Shown here piece after piece: positions 36,911 to 49,831 of a stretch of DNA of 64,000 bases (position 1 is the stretch's first letter; every line of letters begins with the position of its first letter). The translations under genes and the position numbers were made by a program. Source of the stretch: Diadema setosum (taxonomy: Eukaryota > Echinodermata > Echinoidea > Diadematoida > Diadematidae); assembly GCF_964275005.1 (NCBI RefSeq), contig NC_092686.1:42406333-42470332 (forward strand), written 5' to 3'. The notes beneath the pieces are model-generated. The model was not told the DNA's origin, ran no database searches, and saw only the letters and a list, made by a program, of their open reading frames with translations.

Positions 36911-37270
36911 ACCATTCATGGTCAGTTTTTGTACAAAGTTTTTGTATAAAGTTTCTTTGAGAAGGGTTAGTCAGGAAAGCTTGGGTACGATACCAGAGAT
37001 AAGTATTATGGGATAGTAGGAACAGGAAAGTATATATAGTATATATTGGAGTTGATACTGGTCAGTCTCTCTCCCCAGGGAGGTGGATTCCCACCTCCCT
37101 GCTCTCCTCCACAAGCCCTGTGAAGTGGAATTGCGTGTTCCAGTTTCTCCGAGACCGAGCTGTTATACTTAAATGTTTTAGTGAAGAAACTCAACCTTTT
37201 GCATCTATGCACCCAATTCCGTCCCGACATAACTAAGTCATGTCTACTGTACATCAGTTCAAAGTTGTTA

Positions 37271-37644
37271 AGATGTTTAGAATGATATTTTATGGACGCT
37301 TTGCTGTACATTCGAAACGGTCTGTTATCATGTTGGTCGACCTAAGGAAGAGTCAAATGACTACTTAGTGTTTTGAGGACCAGACATGCAGCTTTTAGAA
37401 TGTGCAGCAATCCCGAAGTAACTTTCATTTGGACGAGGACCCCCCCCCCAACTGTATAGATGTTTCGAATGATATTTTATGGACGCTTTACTGGACATTC
37501 GAAACGGTCTGTTATCATGTTGGTCGACCTAAGGAAGAGTCAAATGACTACTTAGTGTTTTGAGGACCAGACATGCAGCTTTTAGAATGTGCAACAATCC
37601 CGAAGTAACTTTCATTTGGACATGGACCCCCCCCCCCAACTGTA
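37271..37644. repeat. Tandem duplication, ~187-bp unit, two copies
   Basis: Copy 1 at about 37271-37457, copy 2 at 37458-37644. Both read 'aatgatattttatggacgct', 'gttggtcgacctaaggaag' and 'atgcagcttttagaatgtgc', and each ends in a C-run before 'aactgtat'. Only a handful of mismatches, so the duplication is recent. Confidence 0.92.
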
Positions 37645-38482
37645 TGTGTGAGTCAACTCAACGCAGAGATGTCTTCAAGTCATCATTCGCGGCTCCTCTT
37701 CACTTCATGAACTGAGCGCTCCAACGAGATTCGCCATCAGTTAGCATGTTAAGTCGACCGCGAGAACTGTATTTGTGAGCATTTTGCGCGAAAATTGAAT
37801 GGTAGTGCATGACCCAATCCCCTTCATTGAATATCAGAGTGGACTTATACATGTGTATGTGAGTACATTCTTATCTCAGTCAATTGTATATGTATAATAA
37901 CTCTTTTTATTTTGCATGGTTAAAAGAGATCAAACTGACTGCTCTGATGCATGACTTTGAATAAATCTCAACACCAACAAGGTGATTAATGTAATCCAAT
38001 GTGTACTACATTGTCTTTGTCACTGCTTTGACGCCCACATACTTAGTTTGTTTAATGTTTCTGTGTGATATATCCATTTGGATGAAGTATTCGGGGTGAG
38101 AATAAGCCATCCTGACAAGTGACTTTATTCTATACACACATACAATAACACCCCCTTACATAAATCATCCACCCGATTTAGTATAAGGTCACCAATTTGT
38201 CAAACAGGAACATCAGGAACAAACAGAATACTCCGTGATACACGATAAGTGGTTGATATTTTCGTATGACTGAGCGACTACTGAAATTTTCAGTTCGGTA
38301 ACAAAAGCAACTGCAGGTAAGAGTGTGCCCCCCCCCCCCCCCCAAAAAAAAAAAAAAAGAGATGGGCTGAGTATTGCTAATTTTGTGTTGTTGTTGTTGT
38401 TCTTGTTGTTTTTTTGCCTTGATTTCACTGGAGTAAATAAAGAAATGTAATTGTCGCCTCTGGAACTTCGAATATTTTTATT

Positions 38483-39175
38483 TTTGTTTTCATAATCTGT
38501 CTCAAACTTGTTCAAATCATATCCTGCTTCCTCTTTACCAATGCGTTTTACACGAGGAGTTCAGATTTCATTCTGTGATTTTCTCACGCCCATTAAATCA
38601 GCTCCCTATTGTTTCGCCCACTGGTTGTTCCACTCCAGTTCTGCCCAAATGACGCATCACACCGTGTATATTTTCATACACCTTTTTGTTCCTCCACGCA
38701 CAAAAATATTTGAAGGCGAACAGTTAAAACGGTAAACATTTGCAGATTGTCATCGATATGGAAGATTAAATCCAAACAAGTATACCGATTACTGCAAATA
38801 TATGTTCTTTTCGCGAATGTCCTTTCCTTTGTCCTTTGTTTTCATAATCTGTCACAAACTTGTTTAAATCATATCCTGCTTCCTCTTTGCCAATGCGTTT
38901 TACACGAGGAGTTCAGATTTCATTCTGTGATTTTCTCACGCCCATTTAATAAGCTCCCCATTGTTTCGCTCACTGGTTGCTCCACTCCAGTTCAGTCCAA
39001 ATGACGTATCACACCCTGTATATTTTCATACACCCTTTTGTTCCTCCACGCACAAAAATATTTGAAGGCGAACAGTTAAAAACGATAAACAGATATTGTC
39101 ATCGATATGGAAGATTAAATCCAAACAATTATACCGATTACTGCAAGTGTATGTCCTTTTCGCGAATGTCCTTTC
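38483..39175. repeat. Tandem duplication, ~350-bp unit, two copies
   Basis: Copy 1 starts near 38483 and copy 2 near 38835, both with 'tttgttttcataatctgtc', 'acgaggagttcagatttcat', 'cctccacgcacaaaaatat' and 'cgcgaatgtcctttc'. High identity. No gene recognised. Confidence 0.9.
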
Positions 39176-39999
39176 TTTTAGAAAGAAGAATGAAATCGAA
39201 CATAATCGTTGTATATTTCCAGGGGAACAGAACTAAAATTTAAAGCTGTTTGTAATTGGTCAACACTATTCCTGAAATAAAACACCTTTGGAAACGTTTC
39301 ATAAAGAATAAAATTTCACAAGCATTTGTGCGTGTAGACCAATGTATGTATGATTTGCTATTCCCTTTATTCCCCCCCCCCCAAAAAAAAAAAAAATACG
39401 AAATGCAATGTTTGCGTCATAATTATGTGATGTGAAGTATGCCATAATATCATGAATTCTCATTATCATCACCGTGCGAGACAAGGAATTATCATATAGT
39501 TAGACCTATCCTTCATCTGATTGGTACATGTTATTGTAATCGACGTAGTCATCCAGTAAAAACGAGTGAAACCATTTTCCACAGCTTATTTTTACTTGAT
39601 ATATGCGATATTGTAGTTTGACGTAACAAACATTCTTCCCACAAGACAAGGACGACTATACGGAACACAGTTTACATATAGCAATCGGGGGAAATCATGG
39701 GAAAGAGGAACAAGTAACAAAGGATTTTTTTTTTCCTCTTTGGGCAGACTTCAAAAGGCATCAGATGAGAGGCAAGACAATGTATTACATAGGATATATT
39801 GATAGTCATTTATTCCATTTTTCTGTATGTATCTTACCGTTTAAACGTAATAATGTGCTGGGACACCTTGAAGATTTGTGAAATAGAAGTTGTGAGCAAC
39901 TGTTTTTGCTATTGTCACTCAATCGCCTCTCCTGCCCCCGTCCCTTAACATCATGCCAAGGTTTAAATACGATTTGTAAAAGCTTCGTTTCATACTCAC

Positions 40000-40084
40000 A
40001 TATTGAGGAGGCGTATTCATCTTCAAGTATACTCAACGTATCAGCTTCCCTGACGCTTACCATTGCTAACTCCTCCACACCATA
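40000..40084 (-). other. Exon-like segment A of array unit 1
   Basis: Between an AG at 40085 and a strong donor GTGAGT at 39999 lie 28 codons plus one base: YGVEELAMVSVREADTLSIL then EDEYASSI. The unit-2 copy (41432-41498/41513) keeps the frame and donor and differs by an in-frame 3-base gap. The unit-3 copy (near 42870) has lost the donor and gained a stop. It might be a diverged plexin GAP-C2 exon copy, but the similarity is weak and it may be noncoding. Confidence 0.3.
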
Positions 40085-40305
40085 CTATATTGTTAGATTA
40101 ATATCAACACGTATAACTGCTCATTAAAAAGACCATCACCTCGTAAACCTCGAAACTGTCTAGGTTCAGAATTCAAATAGACATAACATCCCCGACGTCT
40201 GAAACATGCTATCCGATCACTGGAAATAATTAGTGCACATTACAAGTAGTAACTCTTTTGTATATTTTGAGCACATCTGATAATAATGGATATACAAATA
40301 TTTAC

Positions 40306-40358
40306 CCAGTTAATACCAATATCCTGCGATTGATTTTCAAAGTTTGACCAGTACTTAA
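40306..40358 (-). other. Exon-like segment B of array unit 1
   Basis: A 53-base open segment, acceptor-like AG at 40360-40359 and donor-like GTAAAT at 40305: KYWSNFENQSQDIGINW. The copy in unit 2 (41739-41791) is intact with a canonical GTAAGT donor. The copy in unit 3 (43160-43218) has a 6-base insertion with an in-frame stop. A second, older homologue per unit (40892-40944 in unit 1) has an in-frame TGA. Confidence 0.3.
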
Positions 40359-43300
40359 CTTTATAGTGAAAAAAAAGAAGTCTTCTGATCCGCACAGGAG
40401 CTAAGTTCACACCGAAAATACACACATACATCTCTATACTGTTTGTACAATTTGTATCTGCATGTTACTGAACCTTAACAACAAAATCAAACAAAGTAAA
40501 CATATCAAACGTGCCATTTAAATCGGTAATCTGCAGTAGAAATTATAATAAAGTGATACCTGTATATTTATATGCAAATGAAGATATTCCGTTCTTCAAG
40601 ATTATTTCTCCTTCGATTAGCATTATGTTGGCACATACTTAATACCAAATCAACTTTCTTCTTCCTTACTGTTCCACAACATATTTCATTGTATTAAAGT
40701 TGATTATCCACACGTATCAAACTGCTCGTTCAAGAGATCATCACCTCGTAAACCGCAAAACTGTTTCATCCAGCAATCAAACAGACATCAAGGCCCCAAA
40801 GACATAAAGATCTTATCCAACCACCTAAAGCAATAATTATCTCATTTCTCTTCAATAGAGCACATCTATAAAATGGTATCCAAATATTTACCCAGCCAAC
40901 ACCAGTTTCCTGCAATAGATATTCAAAGTTTGATCAATACTCAGCTATAATAAAAAGAAAAGTGACATTTGATATTACTTTGAGACATGCATGTCTTTCC
41001 TCGTCGTCCTGAGTATATCATAGGGCCAAGAAAAGATTTATAATCATTAATAAATACATTATATCGTTGTTTTACTGTGACATCAGAAACCGTTGTAGTC
41101 TCCATAACCAGCGACTGAGGCATTGAAACTCACAAATTCATAAGTTCTGAAGGGATTGTCTGATTTTCCTAAAGCTTCATTGAAGTGTTCTACGGATTTC
41201 TTATTTCACAAAGGATATGTTCACAGTCATTTATTTCATTTTCCTCTATGTATCTCACTGTTAAAAGACAGAAAAAAAAATGTATTGGGAGACTTTGGAG
41301 ATTTGTGAAATAGAGGTTGTGGGCAACTGTTTTCGCTATTGTCACTCAATCGCCTCTCCTACCCCCGTCCCTTAACATTATATATGCCAAGGTCTAGATT
41401 CGATTTGTAAAAAGCTTCGTTTCATACTCACATAAGGAGGCGTATTCATCTTCAAGTACACTCAACGTATCAGCTTCCCTGACCCTTACCATAGCTAACT
41501 CTTGCACACCATATTGTTAGTTTAATATCCACACGTATCAAACTGCACATTAAAAGACCATCACTTCGTTAATCCCGAAAATGTCTAGGTTCACAAATCA
41601 AATAGACCGGACTGCCCCAACGTCTGACACATGCTATCTAATCACCTGAAATAATAAGTGCACATTACAAGTAGTAACTCTTTTGCATTTTTTGAGCACA
41701 TCTGATAATAATGGACTGATGGATATCCAAATACTTACCCAGTTAACACCAATATCCTGCGATACATTTTCAAAGTTTGACCAATACTTAGCTTTACAGT
41801 AAAAAAAAAAAAAAGAAAAAAGTCTGATCCACACAGGAGCTAAGTTCACAATCTTCTATACTGTTTGCACAATTTGTATCTGTATGTTACTGTAACTTAA
41901 TAACAGAATCAAACAAAGTAAACATATCAAACGTGTCATTTTAATCCGTAATCTGTAGCAGAAATCATAATAAAATAATACCTGTATATGCAAATGAATA
42001 TATTCCGTTCTGCCCGTCTTCAAGATCAATATTTCTCCTTCGATTAGCATTATGTTGGCATATACTTAATACCAAATCAACTTTCTTCTTCCTTACTGTT
42101 CCACAACATATTTCATTGTATTAAAGTTGATTATCCACACGTATCAAACTGCTCGTTCAAGAGACCATCACCTCGTAAACCGCAAAACTGTTTCATCCAG
42201 CAATCAAACAGACATTAAGACCCCAAAGTCATAAAGATCTTATCCAACCACCTAAAGCAATAATTATCTCATTTCTCTTCAATAGAGCACATCTATAAAA
42301 TGGTATCCAAATATTTACTTAGCAAAAACCATTTTACTGCGATAGATATCCAAAGTTTGATGAATAATCAGCCATGATCAAAAAGTGACATTTGACATTA
42401 ATTTGAGACATGCATGTCTTTCCTCGTTGTACTGAGTATATCGTAGGGCCAAGAAAAGATTAATAATCATAATAAATACATTATATCGTTGTTTTACTGT
42501 GACATCACAAACCGTTGTAGTCTCCTTAACCAGCGACTGAGGAATTGAAACTCACAAATTCGTAAGTTCTGAAGGGATTGTCTGATTTTCCTAAAACTTC
42601 ATTGAAGTGTTCTACGGATTTCTTATTTCACAAAGGATATGTTCACAGTCATTTATTTCATTTTCCTCTGTGTATCTCACTGTTAAAAGACAAAGAAAAA
42701 ATGTATTAGGAGACTTTGGAGATTTGTGAAATAGAGGTTGTGGGCAACTGTTTTCGCTATTGTCACTCAATCGCCTCTCCTACCCCCGTCCCTTAACATT
42801 ATATATGCCAAGGTCTAAATTCGATTTGTAAAAAGCTTCGTTTCATAGTCATATCAGGAGGAGTATTCATCTTCAAGTACACTCAACGTATCAGCTTCCC
42901 TGACCCTTACCATAGCTAACTCTTGCACACCATATTGTTAGTTTAATATCCACACGTATCAAACTGCTCATTAAAAGACCATCACTTCGTTAATCCCGAA
43001 AATGTCTAGGTTCACAAATCAAATAGACCGAACTGCCCCAACGTCTGACACATGCTATCTAATCACCTGAAATAATTAGTGCACATTACAAGTAGTAACC
43101 CTTTTGCATTTTTTGAGCACATCTTTTAATAATGGACTGATGGATATCCAAATACTTACCCAGTTAACACCAATATCCTGCGATACATTTTCAAAGTGTT
43201 GTTATGACCAATACTTAACTTTATAGTTAAAAAAAAAAGTCGTCTGATCCACACAGGAGCCAAGTTCACAATCTTCTATACTGTTTGCACAATTTGTATC

Positions 43301-44702
43301 TGTATGTTACTGTAACTTAATAACAGAATCAAACAAAGTAAACATATCAAACGTGCCATTTAAATCCGTAATCTGCAGCAGAAATCATAATAAAGTAATA
43401 CCTGTATATGCAAATGAGTATATTCCGTTCTGCCCGTCTTCAAGATCAATATTTCTCCTTCGATTAGCATTATGTTGGCATATACTTAATACCAAATCAA
43501 CTTTCTTCTTCCTTACTGTTCCACAACATATTTCATTGTATTTAAGTTGATAATCCACACGTATCAAACTGCTCGTTCAAGAGACCATCACCTCGTAAAC
43601 CGCAAGACTGTGTCATCCAGCAATCAAACAGACATCAAGGCCCCACTAAAACCGCAAAACTGTTTCATCCAGCAATCAAACAGACATCAAGGCCCCAAAG
43701 TCATAAAGATCTTATCCAACCACCTAAAGCAATGATTATCTCATTTCTCTTCAATAGAGCACATCTACAAAATGGTATCCAAATATTTACTTAGCCAACA
43801 CCATTTTACTGCGATAGATATCCAAAGTTTGATGGATAATCAACCATGATCAAAAAGTGACATTTGACATTAATTTGAGACATGCATGTCTTTCCTCGTC
43901 ATACTGAGTAAGGGCAAGAAAATATCGAGAGCTTTAAACATAATAAATGCATTATACGTTGTATCGTTGTTTTACTGTGACATCACAAAGCGTTGTGGTG
44001 TTCATTATCCAGCCACTGAGGAATTGAAACTCACAAATTCGTAAGTTCTGAAGGAATTGTCTGATTTTCCTAAAACTTCATTGAAGAGTTATATACGGAT
44101 TTCTACATTCACTTATACATATACATTTTTGGTAAATCCCCTTTGATAACCTTTGATGCAAGCAGATTTCATATTTATGCGACTTGCATTTTTGTTCTTG
44201 TTATACCTTGATAATCACTCCGCAAGGAGGTATACCATCAGGGTTAAGGCATTCCAAACTTGCTTTCTTTCCCTCCAGTTCTAAAATTTCACTGCGTGTT
44301 ATCATTCTGCTTGGTGGTAAAGCGGATATGTACAGCGCAAAGTATTTACATTTTCACTTATCATTATGAAGGAGAAGATGGTGAATGGAGAGGCGAGCAT
44401 CCCGTATGAGTTCAGCCTCAGTGGCATGGATATTCCCTGCAGCGATGAAACTGCTACTCCATTCTGCTTCTGTTTCTCTTGGTAATTGGACTTCCTTTCA
44501 CATTACAGCCTCTGCAATATAGTACTTCGCGGACCTTGCTGTATTAAACTCTGACACTACACTGGTACGAAGCCATACATAGATGTACACAAAAGGGATA
44601 TAGCGAGAATAAAATATAATTATGTCTTGTATTGTCTTGTAGTGAAATTGAAGTGATGCTTTGACGCTGATGAAGCCGACAACCAGATGTCCCGTGTGCT
44701 CA

Positions 44703-47700
44703 TTAAAGCATGTCTTGCAGGTCGTGTTTGGTCAGGTTGAAGAGCTGCAGGAGTGCGGCGTGATGGCTAAAGTGCCCTCGGAACTCCTGTTTCAAAAGCG
44801 AAGTGTCTTCAGTTAATAACAAAGTTGATCATTATAATCAATTTATTACAATTCAATTCAGTACATTCAACGTTCAGGTAGTGAACAAATTCGTAATGCA
44901 TAATCATTGTATTATCGCATATCTAAACATTTTATCATTCATTCATTTCTTTTCATCTATAATTTCATTTGATTTCATCATTAATTCTTGTATGTTTTTG
45001 TTTTTTCTTTCTTTTTGAGTATCTTGTCACATTTTTTTCCTTATTCAATTCATTTTATTTTCATACTTCTCACTTATGAACATTACAACAGAAACCAGAC
45101 AAGTTCTTTTACCTTGTGAACATTACTCGATCCAGTAGAGTTGGCGGTTGTTGTTGTTTTGTTTTTTTTTGTTTTTTTTTTTGGGGGGGGGGGGGACTTG
45201 TAAAGGTTTGATATGACTTTGCTTACCAAAAGCATCTTACATGTCTGAAGTATTACATAGTATTTTATAAGTCATTGAAAATAGCTGTATGATGATCGTC
45301 TCACAAGTATCATCTTTCTTGAACAAACTGATTCTACATTAAATTTATTTATGAATGTAGTTTCTGGGTTTTCATTTATACTTCGTTTTGGCAGCACTTC
45401 ACTACAGAAGTGGCAAAGAAATACTGCACATATTACCAACTAATTATCACAATTAGGTCCTACTTATTACAGTTGGTTATAACCTTTGCATAAATGAATT
45501 TTAATAATGCTAAGATAATTTTTTTTTCATACGTCATTTTAAGAGCAGAGCTTTTATAATCAAAATATATACGAGCATGATTATAAAGAAACTTTCCAGG
45601 ACACCTATAAAAGTGGGGAGGGAGATCATTTTGATACCAGAATAATATTATCGCCCTTCACGACAAACTCTAAAGCAGATTAGCCACATGGCATCTATCT
45701 TTATCACCTGGAAGCGTTTGGCGTCGAAGGACATGCTGAAGAAAGCAACTTTCATGGATTACCGCAGGATATATTATGAGTACACGATGAGACAAGGCTA
45801 ATTTCCTACCGAGGTTTTAATGTTTGAATACCTTTGTGACAGTGGCGCAAGCACTGAACAACTTTGTTTGGCGTACTTTGGGTAGACCTGACACGCCGTT
45901 GCAGAACGTCGTCACCATACGCGATTGGAGCGCGTAATCTCCGAAGTAAGGTTGTTGCTTTGAAGTCTGAATTTGAGATGGTGCAATGTATAGAGTATGA
46001 TATTAGTACATGAAATTATTCTACATGAAAAGAATAACAGAGCTCCGAGCTAGCTACACATAGACCTCCCCCGTATACAGCTCATTTTCCCCAAACATAT
46101 TGTATCATATCCATATGATTATTATCCCAATTTTCGCGAACAGTATTGATATTACCATTTTGAGTCTCAAGATTCAGGTATTGCTAAAACAAAGATCGAA
46201 ATTTGAGTCGTTAACAAATATCTATGTGAGGTTAACCGGAGTTTTCTTACCACACTCTGACATTCATTGAAAAGCTGTGTAGTAAAATCTTGAACGTTCC
46301 CTATTGCGTGATGACAATCACTCTTTTTGAATTCTTGGATCAAGACGGTGACGCAGATCATGAACTAAATCATTATCATTTATTTCTTAGTCGGTTTCAG
46401 ACCATCATCGAAACTTTCTTTAAATTCCATACGGAATTATGTGCAACCTGGCAAATAGACACCGGTAGCAAACAAACTCATAAAAAAAGTATAACCGGCT
46501 GGTGAAGGTAAAACCGGAATAATCATGCAATAATCATGATCTGGAGCCGTTAATCAATTTTTGATATGATTACATGTATCTAGTAATTTTTTTCACCATT
46601 GTTCATGATTAGCTAAAAGACGCTTATATTCCATATTCATTCGCCTATGCAAAGAATTATTATATTGTAAACGTTGTTATAGTACTCTTCGAGGTTTGTT
46701 AGCTATCACTAAATAAATATCTTTTAATTTCCAAATGAGGAGAAAAGTAATTCATTTTAAGTTCAAGGCACAGTAAGAATGTCAGGATGATTATTTATTT
46801 TTCAGCCTTCGGCATGCCCGATAAACTATTTCATTTTCGGGATTAGCAACCGTTGCCTTTACAAACATCGAGACCAAGGCGGACGAACCTCTGGAGGTGG
46901 CTCATCTTTCAAGGCGTGGTAGATGGCATCAACGAGCACGTTCAGGCATTGGTCCGCTGGGTCTGACCTCGGCATGTTGAACAGAGAAGGGATGCTAGCG
47001 AGAAGCCCCACCCAGAATTGCGTCAAGCTGGAACGAATCAGAAAGGATATTTGCATGTAAAACGCTTGATATTTAAGTGTACGTAACACTAATTTTTCAG
47101 AACGCCGATAACAGTGCTTCGGCACGGAAAGTTATCGAAGGCAATTCCCCACAATACCCACTGAAGTTCTTGAATGGTGAATGTCTTAATAACATTGGTA
47201 TCAGCCGAAATATTAATAAGACAAAACCGATGGGAAAAAATCATCAAATCGAATTTCTGATTAGGGTAAAATTCTAGTAGCGAAGGTACAGAGCTATAAC
47301 TTGATAACAAGTCATAAATATTCAATGTTCCTACAGGAATAGCAACAGGTCTACCGGAGAGAGGTTTTGAAGTTAAGCGTTCATTCATGTGAAGTGAGTC
47401 ACCCTTAATTACGTGTGGATGAAAGGAAAGGATTTGAAACTTAATGGCCCCACCGTGAAAAAAAAAAAAAACAGCAGCAAAAGCTGTACAATGATCAAGA
47501 ACGCACGTAATTGATCGTAAAGGTATTCAAGGTTATGGTCACTGTTGCTACTGTTTCCATATGGTCTGTTAACACATTATCACGGTGAAAATGAAGTTGA
47601 TGGGCCCTGATGCATATTTCAGAGCCTTGAGAACACGAGTTTTGGAAACGTAGGGTTACAGTTAGATAATACACACATTTATCAAATCACGCTATATCAA

Positions 47701-49270
47701 CGTTTCATTACCAATTCCTTTTCCATCTTTCCGCCACGTTGGTATTACCGCCAACTGCATATTCTCTGGCAAGCTCGTCAAAGGCGTCGAACAGATGTTT
47801 GATCGGGAGTGGATATTTTTGTGGAAACTTGAACATCGATTCCAAAACGTTCGTCACGTATGGACTGACTGCAGCCTGTGAAGGACGAGAATTTCTCATT
47901 CATCTTCTTCATCCATTTTCATACAACAGCAGTAATGGTAATGGCAAGAATGACGATGGTGATAAGATGATGATAACAATTCTATAAATTATTACTGCTA
48001 CCACAAATTATGACGGAATCATATTAGAGTATTCAACGGGTTAAATGTACATTATGTTAACAATAGGTAAAATATGAACGTGAACATGTAAATAATACTT
48101 GTGTATAAAAGGCCTACCTTTATAGTCAGCATGTGAGCTATAGCGAGATCTCTACCCAGCCCAGCGCGCCCCTGTGTGACGTGAACTGGGGAATTGGTGT
48201 CATCCGTCCTCAGCTGCCGAGTTTCCTTTAACAGGTAATGATGTAATTCCAAGTGTCATGAGGTAGCCAAAAATTATGTCATGTCGACTGCTCTTCTTTA
48301 AAGCAGATGTCGAATGATTATTGATAACAGATACTCTTGAGAAGAAAGATAACACCTTTATTGGGTAATTCTGTTTTCACTTATTACACTGCTTGTAGAG
48401 AATTCATCCGTTATCTTTCTCCTCCTAGATTAGAATGAGATATTTCATTACCAAGTGACGGATTGGTTGATATCCATGCAATGTGTCATCCCGACTACAG
48501 CTATCAAAACTTGATCATACTGCCACAAGAGTGTAGACCTATTTCTACATCATACTTATGTGACATAGATTTCCCACTTTAACTAGAAGACAAGATGAAA
48601 TACAAGGATTAAATGCGATATCAAAAGAAATTCCTATTTGACCTTTTAAACTTTATGCATTGGGGAGCTTTAGATTTTTGCGACGGTGACGTTCAGAGGG
48701 GAAAATTGATCTGAGAATGCGCAGAATCGTGTATCAAAGTCGATCTAATTATAGCTCGCATCGTCTGAGTTTTCACTACGCGTTCTGGGCTATTTGTACG
48801 TCCGCTCAATTCACTACCTCTTCATGCACCGATCATAAATGGGGCGCCATTTTATTTTTTATAGGTTACGTCCAAAGAGCTTATCCCTAATAAGTGATGA
48901 AGAGGAGAAAAATCTCTTTGGTTGCGTCTCGGCGTAATCTAAAGCTGCTTTTCAACACGACGCAGGGAAGGAAGAGGAGAACGTCCAGCTCAAGCGACGC
49001 GTCGTCTCGAACGTCTGCGCCGCAAATCTAAAGCTCCGCATCATCAAATTCAACGTGACGTTGCAACATAAAGCTGATTTCGAAGTACAAAAACGTGATG
49101 AATATCTTGACATGACTTTTGCGTCATGAGGATTATGAAACTTTACGGAAATCAACGGTTAATGTTTGATTAGTCAAATCAGACACATATACCCCTTACC
49201 TTTAGATGCGTTGCTCCGAGGTTGCTCGGCTTTTGGGTCGAAGGGCCAGGGGGAGGTGACGTCTGATCTG
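44703..49270 (-). CDS. Plexin-R exons for GAP-C2 segment and C-terminus
   Basis: Exon 49200-49270: proline-rich linker ending THLK. Exon 48118-48225: ETRQLRTDDTNSPVHVTQG, then DLAIAHMLTIK. Exon 47712-47875: VTNVLESMFKFPQKYPLPIK, then HLFDAFDELAREYAVGG, close to plexin 'lP.aiKylFDfLDeqA'. Exon 46889-47027: LTQFWVGLLASIPSLFNMPR and CLNVLVDAIYHAL. Exon 45832-45966: YFGDYALQSRMVTTFCNGVS. Exon 44703-44786: HHAALLQLFNLTKHDLQDML and stop, equivalent to the family helix 'AL.qlY.yt.kyydei'. In the family 'LPLRFW' holds a GAP arginine; here the site reads C-L-T-Q-F-W. The protein ends roughly 25 residues before the usual plexin end. The donor of exon 46889-47027 (GTTCGT) is weak; reading through would stop at 46859. 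Confidence 0.78.
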
Positions 49271-49786
49271 CTGTCAAACTTTCGTCTGGGAGATGGAGAT
49301 ATATACACAACAACCCGTGTATGAGAGGATTGACAATAGACTCGGAGGCAAGAGTCAAACTAAGTTACACATACTACACAGTTACACATACAATAGACTC
49401 GGAAACAAGAGTCAAAGTAAGTTACACATATTCGAAAAGTGCAGTACTGATGAAGTTGGACGTTGCCGTTGAAAATTTAAACCATTCAAGATAAGTAGTA
49501 GTACCGAAACTCAAAATAATCGAAACATTTCAAAGGAACAATAAAATGGTCAAGATGTATCTGCACACTTAAGTCATACCGAGGTGATGAATTCAGTATG
49601 AATAGCCTACGTATATGAAATCTAATAATTTGTCAAAGAATTGACAGCATAAAAGTAAGCAAGAGAGAGGAAGGTAATCTTACATTTGCTCGACAAAAAA
49701 GTGGAGGGAACAAGTTCTTGATATCCACTTGAATCCGCCATAGCTTCCTTTGGTCTGACAGTGACTCGACATCCATGATCCAACTT

Positions 49787-49831
<45 letters not shown>

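Larger units (their letters stand above)
39785..44104. repeat. Three-copy tandem array of a ~1.42-kb unit
   Basis: Units run at about 39808-41228, 41229-42650 and 42651-44100. Each starts 'gtcatttatt' followed by 'tgtgaaatag' and 'tgtcactcaatcgcctctcc'. Each unit itself holds an older internal duplication of about 0.6 kb, for example 'accatcacctcgtaaacc' and its diverged partner. A ~50-bp direct repeat sits at about 43600-43695 in unit 3. About 130 bases at the right end of each unit (for example 41080-41205) resemble 53970-54095 in a plexin-R intron, probably a dispersed repeat. Confidence 0.92.

Noticed and set aside
44361..44463. Open GC-richer segment on the minus strand (NIHATEAELIRDARLSIHHL)
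   Set aside because: It follows the plexin-R stop, its flank 'tacagcgcaaagtattt' looks like a retroposon 3' end, and no domain was recognised.
45709..45737. Short plexin-like exon (MSFDAKRFQ) on the minus strand
   Set aside because: Splice ends are plausible, but exons 45832-45966 and 44703-44786 already join in phase with exact family spacing, so it is not needed.
46250..46305. Possible exon (GTFKILLHSFSMNVRV) between plexin-R GAP-C2 exons
   Set aside because: Its end phase does not match the next exon, and the neighbouring exons join without it.
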